Positions 45,425-55,160 are shown, counted from the first letter of the stretch. The stretch: DNA of 64,000 nt from Spirosoma sp. KCTC 42546 (GCF_006965485.1 NZ_CP041360.1:4754501-4818500); one strand, 5' to 3'. A program made the numbers and translations. Notes: generated by a model not told the origin, from the letters alone.

Positions 45425-46006
45425 ATGCAATTGCCCCTACACATACCCCAAATCGATCACTTCACCGATGAGGAATTAGTCCGGTTCTGCCTGGCCAATC
45501 CTGAACTGAACATTGAGCGTGATGAGAACGGGATTTTGTACATTAACATGTCTCCAACCCACCTTCTGACGAGTTCTAACAACAGTGAACTAAATACCGA
45601 ATTCGGTATTTGGAACCGTAAAACCAAAGCTGGCAAAGTAATTGATTCAAGCGGTGGCTTCTTCCTAAAAGATAAGTCGATGAAAGCCCCTGACGTAGCC
45701 TGGATTCGGCGGGAACGATGGGGTGCGTTAAGCAAAAAAGAGAAACACTCATTTCCATACCTGGCTCCTGACTTTGTCCTGGAACTAGCCAGTGACTCTG
45801 ACAATCTGCACGCTGTTAAAGCAAAAATGGAAAAATGGATTTTGAATGGAGTCCGATTGGCATGGCTTGTTTCTCCCGATGAAAAACTAACCTACATCTA
45901 CCGTCCGAACCAATCTACAGAAACAAAACTCTTCACCGAAAAACTTTCCGGTGAAGAGGTACTGGTAGGTTTTGAAACGGTGCTGGCGGAGATTTTAGAA
46001 GAGTAA
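45425..46006 (+). CDS. Uma2 family (DUF820) endonuclease-like protein
   Basis: A 193-residue PD-(D/E)XK-fold protein of the Uma2 family, seen from SSGGFFLKDKSMKAPDVAWI (catalytic Asp), DFVLELASDSD (Glu) and KMEKWILNGVRLAWLVSPDEK. The family is greatly expanded in cyanobacteria and Bacteroidota, with no settled role. It has its own promoter. A second member lies at 49696-50277. It converges with the VOC gene after 1 base. Confidence 0.82.
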   Translation: MQLPLHIPQIDHFTDEELVRFCLANPELNIERDENGILYINMSPTHLLTSSNNSELNTEFGIWNRKTKAGKVIDSSGGFFLKDKSMKAPDVAWIRRERWGALSKKEKHSFPYLAPDFVLELASDSDNLHAVKAKMEKWILNGVRLAWLVSPDEKLTYIYRPNQSTETKLFTEKLSGEEVLVGFETVLAEILEE

Positions 46007-46007
46007 T

Positions 46008-46391
46008 TTATACCTGCACAAGCTGAATATTATTTCCGCAGGTATCATCAAATACAGCCAGAGTTACCGGGCTCATCCTTGTCGGCTTCATACTGAATAC
46101 CACGCCAAGTTTTATTAACCGTTCATAGTCAAGCTGGACATCGTCTACATTGAACGCAGTCAATGGAATTCCGGCGTCGAACAAGGCTTTTTGGTAGACT
46201 CTGGCGGGCTCGAAAGCCATAGGTTCAAGGAGTAACTCGACACCGTCTCTCTCCTCGCCTGATACAACGGTCAGCCATTTATGTTCACCCAGTGGAACCT
46301 CTGTTTTTTTCACAAAACCCAGTACCTCCGTATAAAACGCAAGGGCCTTTTCTTGATCATCCACCAATAGGCTCGTTACCTTAATCTTCAT
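46008..46391 (-). CDS. VOC superfamily (glyoxalase-like) protein
   Basis: A 127-residue single VOC domain: MKIKVTSLLVDDQEKALAFYTEVLGF opens the fold, with two beta-alpha-beta-beta-beta units and the end TCGNNIQLVQV. The family includes glyoxalases, dioxygenases and antibiotic-binding proteins. The AraC regulator gene lies 111 bases upstream on the same strand, a common VOC-AraC pairing. Substrate unknown. Confidence 0.85.
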   Translation of the reverse strand: MKIKVTSLLVDDQEKALAFYTEVLGFVKKTEVPLGEHKWLTVVSGEERDGVELLLEPMAFEPARVYQKALFDAGIPLTAFNVDDVQLDYERLIKLGVVFSMKPTRMSPVTLAVFDDTCGNNIQLVQV

Positions 46392-46502
46392 CCTTTTTCA
46401 ATTTTTCTTGTGCGAAATCATTGCTGGCTGGCGCTCATGTAGCCTTACCAACCGAGACAGCAAAGATCAGAACGAAATTAAATAGACACTTCTCGAAAAT
46501 TG

Positions 46503-46910
46503 CTATTTCGTTCTATCAATACGATTACGATTGGATACAGCCTTCTCGATAAATGCAGTAGGCGTTGAACCCGTCATCTTTTTAAAAAGCCCTGTAAATG
46601 AACTTGTGCTCTCAAAGCCGACTGCAAAACAGACGTCCTGAACGGGTTTATCGGCCCGTAAAAGCTGTTTCGCTTTGTCAATCCGGACGGTTGTCAGGTA
46701 TTGATATGGGGTTTGACCGTACATGTTTTTAAAGAGTCGGATGAAATGGAATTTTGAGAACGACGCTTCCTGAGCAATAGCATCAAGATTTAAACTACGC
46801 TCCAATTGGCTGTCCATAAACAGCTTTGCCCGAATTATCTGGTTGCACAAATCCTCGTTTGCGTAGAGTTCATCTCTTATTTTCAGGACCTGCTGATGGT
46901 AGAAAGTCAT
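46503..46910 (-). CDS. AraC family helix-turn-helix regulator
   Basis: A 135-residue protein that is essentially the AraC DNA-binding domain: NLDAIAQEASFSKFHFIRLFKNMYGQTPYQYL and VQDVCFAVGFESTSSFTGLFKKMTGSTP are the two HTH units. No sensor domain is present beyond ~30 N-terminal residues. Probably regulates the adjacent VOC gene; that is inference. Confidence 0.88.
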   Translation of the reverse strand: MTFYHQQVLKIRDELYANEDLCNQIIRAKLFMDSQLERSLNLDAIAQEASFSKFHFIRLFKNMYGQTPYQYLTTVRIDKAKQLLRADKPVQDVCFAVGFESTSSFTGLFKKMTGSTPTAFIEKAVSNRNRIDRTK

Positions 46911-46958
46911 GTTTGATAAACGCGTTATTAGCTGATTTCTTTGTCTACACTACCAATT

Positions 46959-46998
46959 ACACAAAACCCGCCAGACCTCATGCCCAGCGGGTTTGTGT
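46959..46998 (-). terminator. Inverted repeat between the ABC exporter and the AraC gene
   Basis: ACACAAAACCCGC (46959-46971) pairs with GCGGGTTTGTGT (46987-46998). It could terminate the exporter transcript on the minus strand, though the T-run is interrupted. Confidence 0.55.
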
Positions 46999-46999
46999 A

Positions 47000-47094
47000 G
47001 TTTGAGAAACAAGTTTATTGCGCTACTGGCATCAACCGAAACATACAGATGACCATCGGGATTTAACTTGACGTTGCGAAGGCAATCAATGTTC
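47000..47094 (-). pseudogene. Possible C-terminal remnant of a sugar dehydrogenase-like propeller
   Basis: A minus-strand frame overlapping the exporter stop codes for DCLRNVKLNPDGHLYVSVD, which resembles the last blade of PQQ-dependent sugar dehydrogenases (usually ...RIRDVxxGPDGxLYVxTD). No start or upstream domain is present. It looks like a scrap left after deletion, but chance resemblance cannot be excluded. Confidence 0.25.
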
Positions 47095-48867
47095 TTAAAC
47101 AGCCACCAGATCTTTACGCTCTCCAATTTGTTGCCGCCACATGGCATAATAAAGGCCTTTTTGTGCTAATAACTCGCTATGACGCCCCTGCTCAACCACA
47201 TGGCCCTGTTCCAGTACAAAAATCCGGTCGGCGTGTAGAATGGTGCTCAGCCGGTGCGCGATCAGGATCGTGATGTGTCGGCGCGAACCCGATAAGTCGC
47301 GAACGGTTCGACCAATTTCTTCTTCGGTCAGTGAGTCAAGTGCCGATGTTGCTTCGTCGAACACCAGTAAAGCAGGTTTCCGTAGTAGCGCACGGGCAAT
47401 ACTCAGTCGTTGTTTTTCGCCCCCGGACACTTTTACCCCACCTTCGCCAATAACCGTATCGAGCCCTAGCGGAGCTCGGGAAAGCAGCGAGTCGGCAGCT
47501 GCCTGATGTAAAGCTGTCAGGCATTCTTCATCGGTGGCATTTGGTGCTACGAAGCGAAGGTTTTCGCGGATGGTTCCGGCAAAAAGCTGGGTATCCTGCG
47601 TCACAAAGCCGATTTGCTCGCGTAACTCGTCCAGGTTTACCTCGGAGCCGGGAATACCGTTGTACAAAATCTGGCCACTCAGCGGTTTGTACAAACCAAC
47701 CAGTAGCTTCACAAGTGTCGTTTTCCCTGAACCACTGGGGCCAACAAAGGCTACGGTCTCTCCAACCTCCGCGTCGAAGGAAATGCCATCCAGAGCGGGT
47801 TTATCAGCAGTGAGGTGTTTAAAATGAACGTCCTCAAAGGCAAGTGTTTTGAGGGTCTTAACGGGTTGAGGATGGACGGGTTGCACATCGCGGGGCGTAT
47901 CCAGGATTTGCTGGAAATTAGCCAGCGAGGCTTCCGTTTCGCGATAGACATTGATAATGTTACCCAGTTCCTGCAAGGGACCGAAAATAGCGAACGAATA
48001 GATGAACAAGGAGAAAAACTCACCCACGGTAATCTTACCCTGCACCACCAGAAATAGCATAAGCAACATGATGGCATTGCGGAGCAAGTTCACAAACGTT
48101 CCCTGAATGAAGGAAAGCGACCGGATGTACCGTACTTTTTTGAGTTCAAGCTTCAGGATTTTTCCGGTCGTGGCATTGAGCCGTTCGGTTTCCTGTTGGG
48201 CCAAACCAAGACTTTTTACTAACTCAATGTTGCGCAGGCTTTCGGTCGTAGAACCCGCCAGCGCAGTAGTTTCGGCTACAATCGTTTTCTGAACGGTCTT
48301 GATTTTTTTGCTCAGCAGCGAACTCACGAAACCCAGCAGCGGGATAGTCAGGAAATAAGCGGGTGCAATAGGCCAGTACACCGTAGCAGCATACCACATC
48401 ACGAAAACAATGCCCACAACCGATGTAAATAGTACATTCACAAACGATTGAATTAGCTTTTCAACATCAGTTCGAACTTTCTGTAACTTCCCTAATGTCT
48501 CGCCCGATCGCTGATCTTCAAATACCTGGTAGGGGAGGTCGAGCGAATGACGGAGGCCATCGGTATAGAGTTGTGCGCCCAGCCGTTGGGTAATCACGTT
48601 TACGTAATAATCCTGGAAGTTTTTGGCGATGCGACTCACCATTGCCACGCCCAGTGCCTGCAAAATCAGGAGCCCAGCCCCGTTTTTCAGGAAACCCCAG
48701 AACCCTAACGGCCGGAGTGTGCCGCCCGGTTTAACGACGTACTGATCAATGATTTTGCGGAAGATATACGGATCGAGCAGCGAGAAAATCTGATTGATTG
48801 CTGCTAATAAGAGCGCAAGAGCCAAGAGGCCCCAATAACGCCGTAAATAACTGTAAAGTAGTTGCAT
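47095..48867 (-). CDS. ABC exporter, fused permease-ATPase
   Basis: A 590-residue type IV ABC half-transporter: six membrane helices (about 1-310) and a nucleotide-binding domain with Walker A GPSGSGKTT, signature VSGGEKQRLSIARA and Walker B LLVFDEATSALDS. It resembles MsbA/LmrA-like lipid or drug exporters and would act as a homodimer. The start is set at ATG 48867 (MQLLYSYLRRYWGLLALAL); the frame extends 43 codons upstream but that part is not membrane-protein-like. Substrate not readable. Confidence 0.88.
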   Translation of the reverse strand: MQLLYSYLRRYWGLLALALLLAAINQIFSLLDPYIFRKIIDQYVVKPGGTLRPLGFWGFLKNGAGLLILQALGVAMVSRIAKNFQDYYVNVITQRLGAQLYTDGLRHSLDLPYQVFEDQRSGETLGKLQKVRTDVEKLIQSFVNVLFTSVVGIVFVMWYAATVYWPIAPAYFLTIPLLGFVSSLLSKKIKTVQKTIVAETTALAGSTTESLRNIELVKSLGLAQQETERLNATTGKILKLELKKVRYIRSLSFIQGTFVNLLRNAIMLLMLFLVVQGKITVGEFFSLFIYSFAIFGPLQELGNIINVYRETEASLANFQQILDTPRDVQPVHPQPVKTLKTLAFEDVHFKHLTADKPALDGISFDAEVGETVAFVGPSGSGKTTLVKLLVGLYKPLSGQILYNGIPGSEVNLDELREQIGFVTQDTQLFAGTIRENLRFVAPNATDEECLTALHQAAADSLLSRAPLGLDTVIGEGGVKVSGGEKQRLSIARALLRKPALLVFDEATSALDSLTEEEIGRTVRDLSGSRRHITILIAHRLSTILHADRIFVLEQGHVVEQGRHSELLAQKGLYYAMWRQQIGERKDLVAV

Positions 48868-48977
48868 AAATGAGTTGGTGGTAGAGCAAGACGTTAATGA
48901 ACCGGGCGTACATACTACCGGACTGCCTTCATGAATGAAACACAAAAAGGAGCATTTTAGGTCATCTAAATGGTGAT

Positions 48978-49067
48978 TTAACCGCAAAGAGCGCAAAGAT
49001 TTCGCAAAGGACGCGAAGCAATATTTCTTTGCAATCTTTGCGATACCTTTGCGCTCTTTGCGGTTAA
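48978..49067. repeat. Quasi-palindrome of the AACCGCAAAGAGCGCAAAG type
   Basis: Arms start TTAACCGCAAAGAGCGCAAA (exact for 20 bases) and continue with few mismatches. Each arm is itself a tandem of GCAAAG words. It lies in the divergent gap between the exporter and the lipoprotein gene, so it sits in promoter space rather than behind a gene. Confidence 0.85.
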
Positions 49068-49083
49068 GCCACCCCTTTATTTC

Positions 49084-49623
49084 ATGAAAAACACCTTTCT
49101 ACTCCTTTTTGCTCTCGGTCTATTAACGGCTTGTGGTGGAAACTCTGAAAAGAAACAGGACGCCACTGTCCAATCTACCACCACCACTACAGATTCCACG
49201 GCGGCACCAGCCCCCAAACCCAAGAACTGCCAATCGGTTATTGACGCTGATAAATTAGGCAAAGCGGATGTGTATCAGGAGTCGGGCAAATCGCTAAAAG
49301 TCACGTTGACACTCGATCAGGACACCAGTTCCACACAGGCGTCCACGGGATGCTATTTCGACAATGCCATTACCGTGCTGGCCACAAAAAAATCAGGAAG
49401 TCAACAATTTAAGCGGACGTTACTTAAAGACGATCTACTCTACTTTACCAAAAGCGACGACGCCATCAAGCAGTCCATCCTGCAAAAAGTCATCTACAAA
49501 CCCACCTTCAACGGCCAGCGTTACATCACGCTGACTATGCATCTACTGAACCCAGACAGCAAAAAGACGATGGATTATACCCTGTTCATGAACTACTTCG
49601 GGGAGATTGTGAAAGTGAAGTGA
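49084..49623 (+). CDS. Hypothetical lipoprotein
   Basis: A 179-residue protein with a lipobox (MKNTFLLLFALGLLTACGG; Cys 17), a Thr/Ser/Ala/Pro-rich linker (about 28-47), and a globular domain with a Cys pair (NCQSVID and GCYFDN). I do not recognise the domain. Predicted to be anchored to the outer membrane. It is a single gene, divergent from the exporter. Confidence 0.75.
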   Translation: MKNTFLLLFALGLLTACGGNSEKKQDATVQSTTTTTDSTAAPAPKPKNCQSVIDADKLGKADVYQESGKSLKVTLTLDQDTSSTQASTGCYFDNAITVLATKKSGSQQFKRTLLKDDLLYFTKSDDAIKQSILQKVIYKPTFNGQRYITLTMHLLNPDSKKTMDYTLFMNYFGEIVKVK

Positions 49624-49695
49624 GGAGGGACTGTACAAGCTTCAGCAAACGGTTTAGGAGGTAAACGCTTATTATCTCAGCACCTATTTATTCGA

Positions 49696-50277
49696 TCAAC
49701 GTCGAAACAATTCTGTCACAGTCATCTGCAACTCAGGCAAAGCAGGGGCTGCGCTTAACACATCGTTGTCGGTACAAATGGTAACCGTTTTGGGTGAGGT
49801 ATAAACGTATACTGTATAATCATCCGGGAAAACAAGCCAGACATTCTGTACACCCGCTTGAAAATACCCATGTAGTTTTTTTATGTACTTCCGGGCATCG
49901 TCATTTTCTGAAACAATTTCAGCTACAAAGCTGGGCATTACAGGATCGCGTTTTTTTGATGCGGCAATTTGTTCACTTGTGTAGAAAGAGAGATCAGGTC
50001 GGCGCATTTGTTTTTCTGAAACCCAAACCTCAATTTCCGGTATCAGTTCTGCATCATTCTGATAAGCTATCGTTTGGGCAAAACGTCGTGTTATACGCTG
50101 AATTATTGCCATTTCCTCTTGTCTCATGCCAGTGGTGGGCTCAAGTACGCCGTTGCTGAATTCATAGACGTAATTATCGTCAGACTCCCAGCCTAGAAAA
50201 TCCGCCTTTGTCATGATAATGCCGGCGTACTTTGGAATCCCATAGCGCTCATTGCGTACTTCGACTATAGTTGCCAT
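49696..50277 (-). CDS. Uma2 family (DUF820) endonuclease-like protein, second copy
   Basis: A 193-residue protein (start ATG 50277, MATIVEVRNERYGIPKYAGI) with the Uma2 core: WESDDNYVYEFSNGVLEPTTGM, MRRPDLSFY (catalytic Asp), MPSFVAEIVSENDDARKY (Glu) and GYFQAGVQNVWLVFPDD. It is a diverged paralogue of 45425-46006, not a recent duplicate. Function unknown. Confidence 0.82.
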   Translation of the reverse strand: MATIVEVRNERYGIPKYAGIIMTKADFLGWESDDNYVYEFSNGVLEPTTGMRQEEMAIIQRITRRFAQTIAYQNDAELIPEIEVWVSEKQMRRPDLSFYTSEQIAASKKRDPVMPSFVAEIVSENDDARKYIKKLHGYFQAGVQNVWLVFPDDYTVYVYTSPKTVTICTDNDVLSAAPALPELQMTVTELFRR

Positions 50278-50302
50278 GTTTGTGCGTCTTTTGATCAAAG
50301 AT

Positions 50303-50334
50303 AAAAAAAAAACACCGGACGTCTCCGCCCGGCG
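50303..50334 (-). terminator. Terminator after acs
   Basis: On the minus strand CGCCGGGCGGAGACGTCCGGTG forms a GC-rich hairpin followed by a run of nine T. It lies about 35 bases beyond the acs stop. Between them, unpaired ACTGTAAACCGAAAACCGTA words of the GGTTTACGG family are seen. Confidence 0.75.
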
Positions 50335-50367
50335 TAACCGAAAACTGTAAACCGAAAACCGTATACC

Positions 50368-52263
50368 TTAAATCGCTCCCGCTTTAATTTCATCAACCAC
50401 CGCCGGATCAAGCAACGTAGAAGTATCCCCCAGATTACTAACATCACCCTCCGCAATTTTACGCAGAATTCGGCGCATGATTTTGCCGGAGCGCGTTTTG
50501 GGTAAGCCCGTTACGAACTGGATTTTGTCGGGCTTGGCGATGGGGCCGATCACTCGGGTTACGGTCGCCAGAATGTCGCGCTTGGTTAGTTCGGCATCAT
50601 GACCATCGGGTTGCTGATCCGTGATGACGTATGCATAAATGCCCTGACCTTTGATGTCGTGTGGGTAACCGACTACGGCGCTCTCCACCACGCCGGTGTG
50701 CATGTTGATCGCGTTTTCGACTTCGGCTGTGCCAATGCGGTGGCCTGAAACATTCAACACATCATCAACACGACCGGTGATTCGGTAATAGCCATCTTCG
50801 TCACGCAGGCAACCATCACCCGTAAAATACAGTCCCGGATAAGTCGCGAAGTACGTTTGGCGACAGCGTTCGTGGTCACCGTAGGTGGTACGCAGAATGC
50901 CTGGCCAGGGGAACTTCATGCAGAGATTACCACTCACGCCATTCCCTTCAATTTCCTTCCCGTTTTCATCCACCAGAATTGGCTGAACGCCCGGTAAGGG
51001 AAGTGTAGCAAAGGTTGGTTTGGTTTTGGTAATGCCCGCCAGGGGCGAAATCAGGATGCCACCGGTTTCAGTTTGCCACCAGGTATCGACAATCGGGCAG
51101 CGATTTTTGCCGATGTTATCATCATACCAATGCCAGGCTTCTTCATTGATCGGTTCACCGACCGAGCCAAGTACCTGCAAACTACTCAGGTCATGATTCT
51201 CCACTTTGTCCAGACCAAAACCCATCAACGACCGAATGGCCGTTGGTGCCGTGTAGAGAATATTGACGTTATGTTTGTCCGTGATGTCCCAGAATCGACC
51301 ACAATCAGGATAGGTGGGTACCCCTTCAAAAATCACCGAAGTCGCGCCAGATGCCAGCGGGCCGTATACAATATAACTGTGTCCGGTAATCCAGCCAATG
51401 TCGGCGGTGCAGAAAAAAACCTGGCCGGGTTCATATTGAAATACATTCTGGAAGGTATAAGTAGCATAAACCATGTAACCTCCGCAGGTATGTACAACGC
51501 CTTTTGGCTTGCCCGTTGAGCCGGATGTGTACAGAATGAACAGCATATCTTCGGCGTCCATTTCTTCGGCAGGGCAATCGGCAGTCACCTGCTTCAGCTC
51601 CTGCTCCCACCAGATGTCGCGACCTTTCAGCATCGATACGGGTGTGCGGGTGCGCGTCATAACGATTACTTTCTGAACGCTTGGGCAACCAATCAGGGCA
51701 TCGTCTACAGTACTTTTGAGCGGTATTTCTTTATTTCCCCGGTAAGAACCATCAGCCGTAACGACCACTTTGCATTGCGCATCATTGATCCGGTCTGCAA
51801 TGCTTTGCGCCGAAAAACCACCAAATACCACCGAGTGAACAGCCCCTATACGAGCGCAGGCAAGCACAGCAATAGCCAGTTCGGGCACCATCGGCATGTA
51901 AATACACACTCGGTCACCCTTCACAACGCCATTGCGTTTCAGCACATTGGCAAACCGGCACACCTGATCGTGCAGCATCCGGTAGGTAAGTGTAACACCT
52001 GCTTCGTTTGGGTCGTTGGGTTCCCAGATAATAGCTGGCTGATCACCTCGTTCGGCCAGGTGTCGGTCGAGGCAGTTTTCAGTAATGTTAAGTTTGCCGC
52101 CAATGAACCACTTTATATTGGGTTCGTTGAAGTTCCATTGCAGGGTTTTGGTCCAGGGTTTGCGCCACTGAAAGTTCTGAGCAATTTCGGCCCAGAACTC
52201 CTCGGGGTCTTCAACACTTTTCTGATAAGCAGCCTGGTACTCGTCAAAGGTTCGGATACGCAT
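50368..52263 (-). CDS. acs: Acetate--CoA ligase (acetyl-CoA synthetase)
   Basis: A 631-residue AMP-forming ligase that activates acetate to acetyl-CoA. Motifs: [13 protein letters not shown] (P-loop), [31 protein letters not shown] and the C-terminal acetylatable Lys region [15 protein letters not shown]. Start ATG 52263 ([10 protein letters not shown]). With the small membrane protein and the MHS transporter upstream on the same strand it forms an acetate or organic-acid uptake and activation cluster. Confidence 0.96.
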   Translation of the reverse strand: MRIRTFDEYQAAYQKSVEDPEEFWAEIAQNFQWRKPWTKTLQWNFNEPNIKWFIGGKLNITENCLDRHLAERGDQPAIIWEPNDPNEAGVTLTYRMLHDQVCRFANVLKRNGVVKGDRVCIYMPMVPELAIAVLACARIGAVHSVVFGGFSAQSIADRINDAQCKVVVTADGSYRGNKEIPLKSTVDDALIGCPSVQKVIVMTRTRTPVSMLKGRDIWWEQELKQVTADCPAEEMDAEDMLFILYTSGSTGKPKGVVHTCGGYMVYATYTFQNVFQYEPGQVFFCTADIGWITGHSYIVYGPLASGATSVIFEGVPTYPDCGRFWDITDKHNVNILYTAPTAIRSLMGFGLDKVENHDLSSLQVLGSVGEPINEEAWHWYDDNIGKNRCPIVDTWWQTETGGILISPLAGITKTKPTFATLPLPGVQPILVDENGKEIEGNGVSGNLCMKFPWPGILRTTYGDHERCRQTYFATYPGLYFTGDGCLRDEDGYYRITGRVDDVLNVSGHRIGTAEVENAINMHTGVVESAVVGYPHDIKGQGIYAYVITDQQPDGHDAELTKRDILATVTRVIGPIAKPDKIQFVTGLPKTRSGKIMRRILRKIAEGDVSNLGDTSTLLDPAVVDEIKAGAI

Positions 52264-52388
52264 AATCAATGAGTGATTGAGCGAATGAGTTAATGAATGA
52301 ATTGTGAATGAACAATTCGCCGTAGCGGGAATTGCGCACGAATAAATTTAGGGTGGCAAATCTATTGACTCATTCACGGAATCGCTCA

Positions 52389-52610
52389 CTATTCATCAGA
52401 TTTATATTCCCCATCGAGGGCATATTTACCAAACAGGATCAATCCGCCTACTATGATAGGCACCAGAACGCATAGTACAACCCAGCCAAAAACGCGATCT
52501 TCGAGTTTGTCGCTACCGATTTTGATCAGGCTATCGGTAACTCGGTCGTAACCCACATAGATTCCGATCAGTATCCAAACGACGCCAAGATATTTTTTAA
52601 GTGACTCCAT
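52389..52610 (-). CDS. Small two-helix membrane protein next to the MHS transporter
   Basis: A 73-residue protein with two membrane helices (about 5-22 and 42-64; VVLCVLVPIIVGGLILFG) and a charged C-terminus. Small proteins of this kind sit beside MFS transporters in many Bacteroidota and may act as accessory subunits; that is inference. It lies 91 bases downstream of the transporter and 125 bases upstream of acs. Confidence 0.65.
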   Translation of the reverse strand: MESLKKYLGVVWILIGIYVGYDRVTDSLIKIGSDKLEDRVFGWVVLCVLVPIIVGGLILFGKYALDGEYKSDE

Positions 52611-52701
52611 ATTGTTAATGTATAATGTACATTGAAAAATGTAGAATGTGACGGGGCTAAGCTATTTTCAATTATTTATTCTTCATTATCCACTTATAAA
52701 A

Positions 52702-54270
52702 TCAATCTTCCGGAGTGGTAGAGCGCTTATTACTCAAATACACCAACCCAATCACAAAACAAACACCGGCTACCAGAATCGGGTACCAGAGTCCTTCCAG
52801 ATAAGGTTTCGCCACAGAACCCGGTACCGTTTCATTGGCTTTGGTAGCCGTCGCAACCAGGGCTGTTGCAATGAATGGGGTTAGTCCCCCAAAAATACCG
52901 TTGCCAATATGGTACGGTAAGGACATGGAGGTGTAGCGGATTCGGGTTGGAAATAACTCAACCAGAAACGCAGCCACAGGGCCATATACCATCGTGACAT
53001 ACACGACCTGTACAAATATCAGGAGTACCATCAGCCAGAAACTAGCTCGGGGTAATGTGACAGATTTTGTCAGTTCTGGCTTGCCCGGTTGACCTTTGGG
53101 TGTTGCCGTAACGGTTTTTTCGATGTCTTTCGCAATTAACCCATCTTCATAAAAATGAGTTGTCGTCATAGTCACCAATGTGCCTCCATTGTCCAGCTTT
53201 GCCAGCTTTCGGTCAATCGTTTGGGCATCAACGAACTCCTGTCTCTGCGTTAAGTCTGCCAGACTGTATAGCTTATCATAAATTGGACGATACGTCAGAA
53301 TACCCAGTGCCATACCGGCCAGCATAATCGGCTTACGGCCAATTCGATCCGACCATCCACCGAAAACAATAAAAAAGGGCGTTGCTGCCAGTAACGCAAT
53401 CGCGACGATCATATTCGACTGCACAAACTCAATGTTGCAGGCTTTCTGGATAAACGACAGCGCATAAAACTGACCGGTATACCAGATAACCCCCTGACCC
53501 GCCGTGGCTCCAAACAAGGCTAGCAACACCATTTTTAGGTTTTGTTTCTTGCCAAAACTCTCGGCCAGCGGATTTTTTGAGAGCGTACCTTCCGTTTTTA
53601 GTTTGGAAAACAAAGGCGATTCGGCCATACGTAGTCGAATGACAATGGATACGCCCACCAGCACAATCGACAATAGAAACGGCACCCGCCAGCCCCAGTC
53701 CGAAAATTTATCGACGCCCAATGATTCCCGCGTGAGCATAATCACGCCTAGCGACACAAAAAGCCCTAGCGTAGCCGTTGTCTGAATAAAGCTTGTATAA
53801 TAGCCCCGCCGACCCTCTGGCGCGTACTCTGCCACATAGGTAGCCGCTCCGCCATATTCGCCCCCAAGTGCTAATCCCTGAATTAATCGAAGCAACAGAA
53901 CCAGCAAGGGTGCCCAGAAACCAATAGTAGCGTAGCCAGGAATGAGCCCGATAGCGAAGGTTGATCCCCCCATCAGCACCAGCGTTACTAAAAAGGTGTA
54001 TTTCCTGCCCACTAAATCCCCCAGCCGTCCAAACACCAGAGCACCGAATGGGCGGACAATAAAGCCTGCGGCAAAGGTCGCCAGTGTTGAAAGAAGAGCA
54101 GCAGTAGGATTATCTTTTGGAAAGAACTGCGATGAAAGAATGGCGGCTAAACTACCGAAGATATAAAAATCGTACCACTCAATGAGCGTTCCGACCGAAG
54201 AAGCCGAGATAACACTAAATAAGGTACGTTTATCAACGGACGGTTTTGTTTTGGCTCGTTTGGAGGCCAT
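52702..54270 (-). CDS. MHS-family MFS transporter with an inserted loop
   Basis: A 522-residue metabolite:H+ symporter of the ProP/ShiA/KgtP type: GTLIEWYDFYIFG in helix 1, RPFGALVFGRLGDLVGRK in loop 2-3, GLALGGEYGGAATYVAEYAPEGRRG in helix 4. Between helices 8 and 9 (about 330-425) there is an extra ~90-residue hydrophilic segment (LADLTQRQEFVDAQTIDRKL..., Thr-rich) not present in typical members. Substrate probably a small organic acid given the acs neighbour. Confidence 0.85.
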   Translation of the reverse strand: MASKRAKTKPSVDKRTLFSVISASSVGTLIEWYDFYIFGSLAAILSSQFFPKDNPTAALLSTLATFAAGFIVRPFGALVFGRLGDLVGRKYTFLVTLVLMGGSTFAIGLIPGYATIGFWAPLLVLLLRLIQGLALGGEYGGAATYVAEYAPEGRRGYYTSFIQTTATLGLFVSLGVIMLTRESLGVDKFSDWGWRVPFLLSIVLVGVSIVIRLRMAESPLFSKLKTEGTLSKNPLAESFGKKQNLKMVLLALFGATAGQGVIWYTGQFYALSFIQKACNIEFVQSNMIVAIALLAATPFFIVFGGWSDRIGRKPIMLAGMALGILTYRPIYDKLYSLADLTQRQEFVDAQTIDRKLAKLDNGGTLVTMTTTHFYEDGLIAKDIEKTVTATPKGQPGKPELTKSVTLPRASFWLMVLLIFVQVVYVTMVYGPVAAFLVELFPTRIRYTSMSLPYHIGNGIFGGLTPFIATALVATATKANETVPGSVAKPYLEGLWYPILVAGVCFVIGLVYLSNKRSTTPED

Positions 54271-54435
54271 AAATAAAGAGGGAGAAAGGTTTTAGGACTA
54301 AAGAAGTAGCTGCAGGGTATTTACCTTGTCTTGTCTTAACACGGAAAAAAACAAAGGCTGAACAAAGAACACTACGTATTTTATTACCTCTATTTTCTCC
54401 GTAGTATCTCTATTGCCTCCGTGTCAAAAAAAATA

Positions 54436-55077
54436 TTACGGTGCCAGCCGCTCAATTTTCCAATTGCCCCCCTCCTTTCGATAGCGAATCCGGTCGTGCA
54501 AACGGCTAGGGCGTCCCTGCCAGAATTCAATGGCATCCGGCATCACCCGAAAACCACCCCAATGAGCTGGTCGAGGAACAGGCTGATTGGCAAACTGAGC
54601 TTCAAGCGCACGCTGGCGACTCTCTAATACCTCGCGGCTGTCAATCACATTACTTTGATGCGATACCCACGCGCCAATCTGACTACCACGCGGGCGGCTA
54701 CTAAAATAATTATCTGACTCTTCGGCACTTACCCGCACTACCTGCCCTTCAATACGTATCTGCCGTTCGAGTTCAGGATAAAAAAAAGTAAGTGTAGCAA
54801 ACGGATGTTGCGTAAGTTCGCGACCTTTTCGGCTTTCGTAATTAGTATAGAAAACAAACCCGTCATTCGATACATCTTTCAGGAGCACAATTCGCCCATC
54901 GGGACGACCTTCCGCTGTAACGGTGCTGACATGCATAGCATTGGGTTCTGGAACTCCAGCCTGCAAGACTGCATTGAACCATTGCTGGAACTGTTCAATT
55001 GGATCAGATAGAACGTCGGCAGCGTCTAAACCGCTTAATGTGTACTCATTTCGTAAATCACTGATGGCTGATGACAT
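54436..55077 (-). CDS. pdxH: Pyridoxamine 5'-phosphate oxidase
   Basis: A 213-residue FMN enzyme that forms pyridoxal phosphate from PNP or PMP. Motifs: [33 protein letters not shown] (FMN site), [31 protein letters not shown] and the C-terminal WGGFRV...[17 protein letters not shown]...WKIERLAP. The start is ATG 55077; the frame extends 30 codons upstream into the divergent promoter region and is not used. Confidence 0.96.
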   Translation of the reverse strand: MSSAISDLRNEYTLSGLDAADVLSDPIEQFQQWFNAVLQAGVPEPNAMHVSTVTAEGRPDGRIVLLKDVSNDGFVFYTNYESRKGRELTQHPFATLTFFYPELERQIRIEGQVVRVSAEESDNYFSSRPRGSQIGAWVSHQSNVIDSREVLESRQRALEAQFANQPVPRPAHWGGFRVMPDAIEFWQGRPSRLHDRIRYRKEGGNWKIERLAP

Positions 55078-55127
55078 TCTGTAAGCTTGTTTAAAGGCTG
55101 TACTACAAGAAAATTCGCATTTTATCG

Positions 55128-55135
55128 TATTTTTG
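55128..55135 (+). promoter_or_regulatory. -7 element before the DUF349 gene
   Basis: TATTTTTG matches TAnnTTTG exactly, with the predicted transcription start about 19 bases before the ATG at 55161. No TTG is seen at the -33 position. Confidence 0.55.
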
Positions 55136-55160
55136 CAAAAGTAATCGGTACGTTCCCAAC

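Noticed and set aside
46950..47147. A full 65-residue gene overlapping the ABC exporter end
   Set aside because: The start overlaps the exporter C-terminus and the end runs through a hairpin; at most a short remnant of a propeller protein is real.
6538..49067. Repeated intergenic words as a CRISPR array
   Set aside because: Copies are inverted, imperfect, far apart and lack regular spacers or cas genes.
45425..50277. The two Uma2 genes as a recent transposition or duplication
   Set aside because: The proteins are clearly diverged and no flanking repeats are seen.
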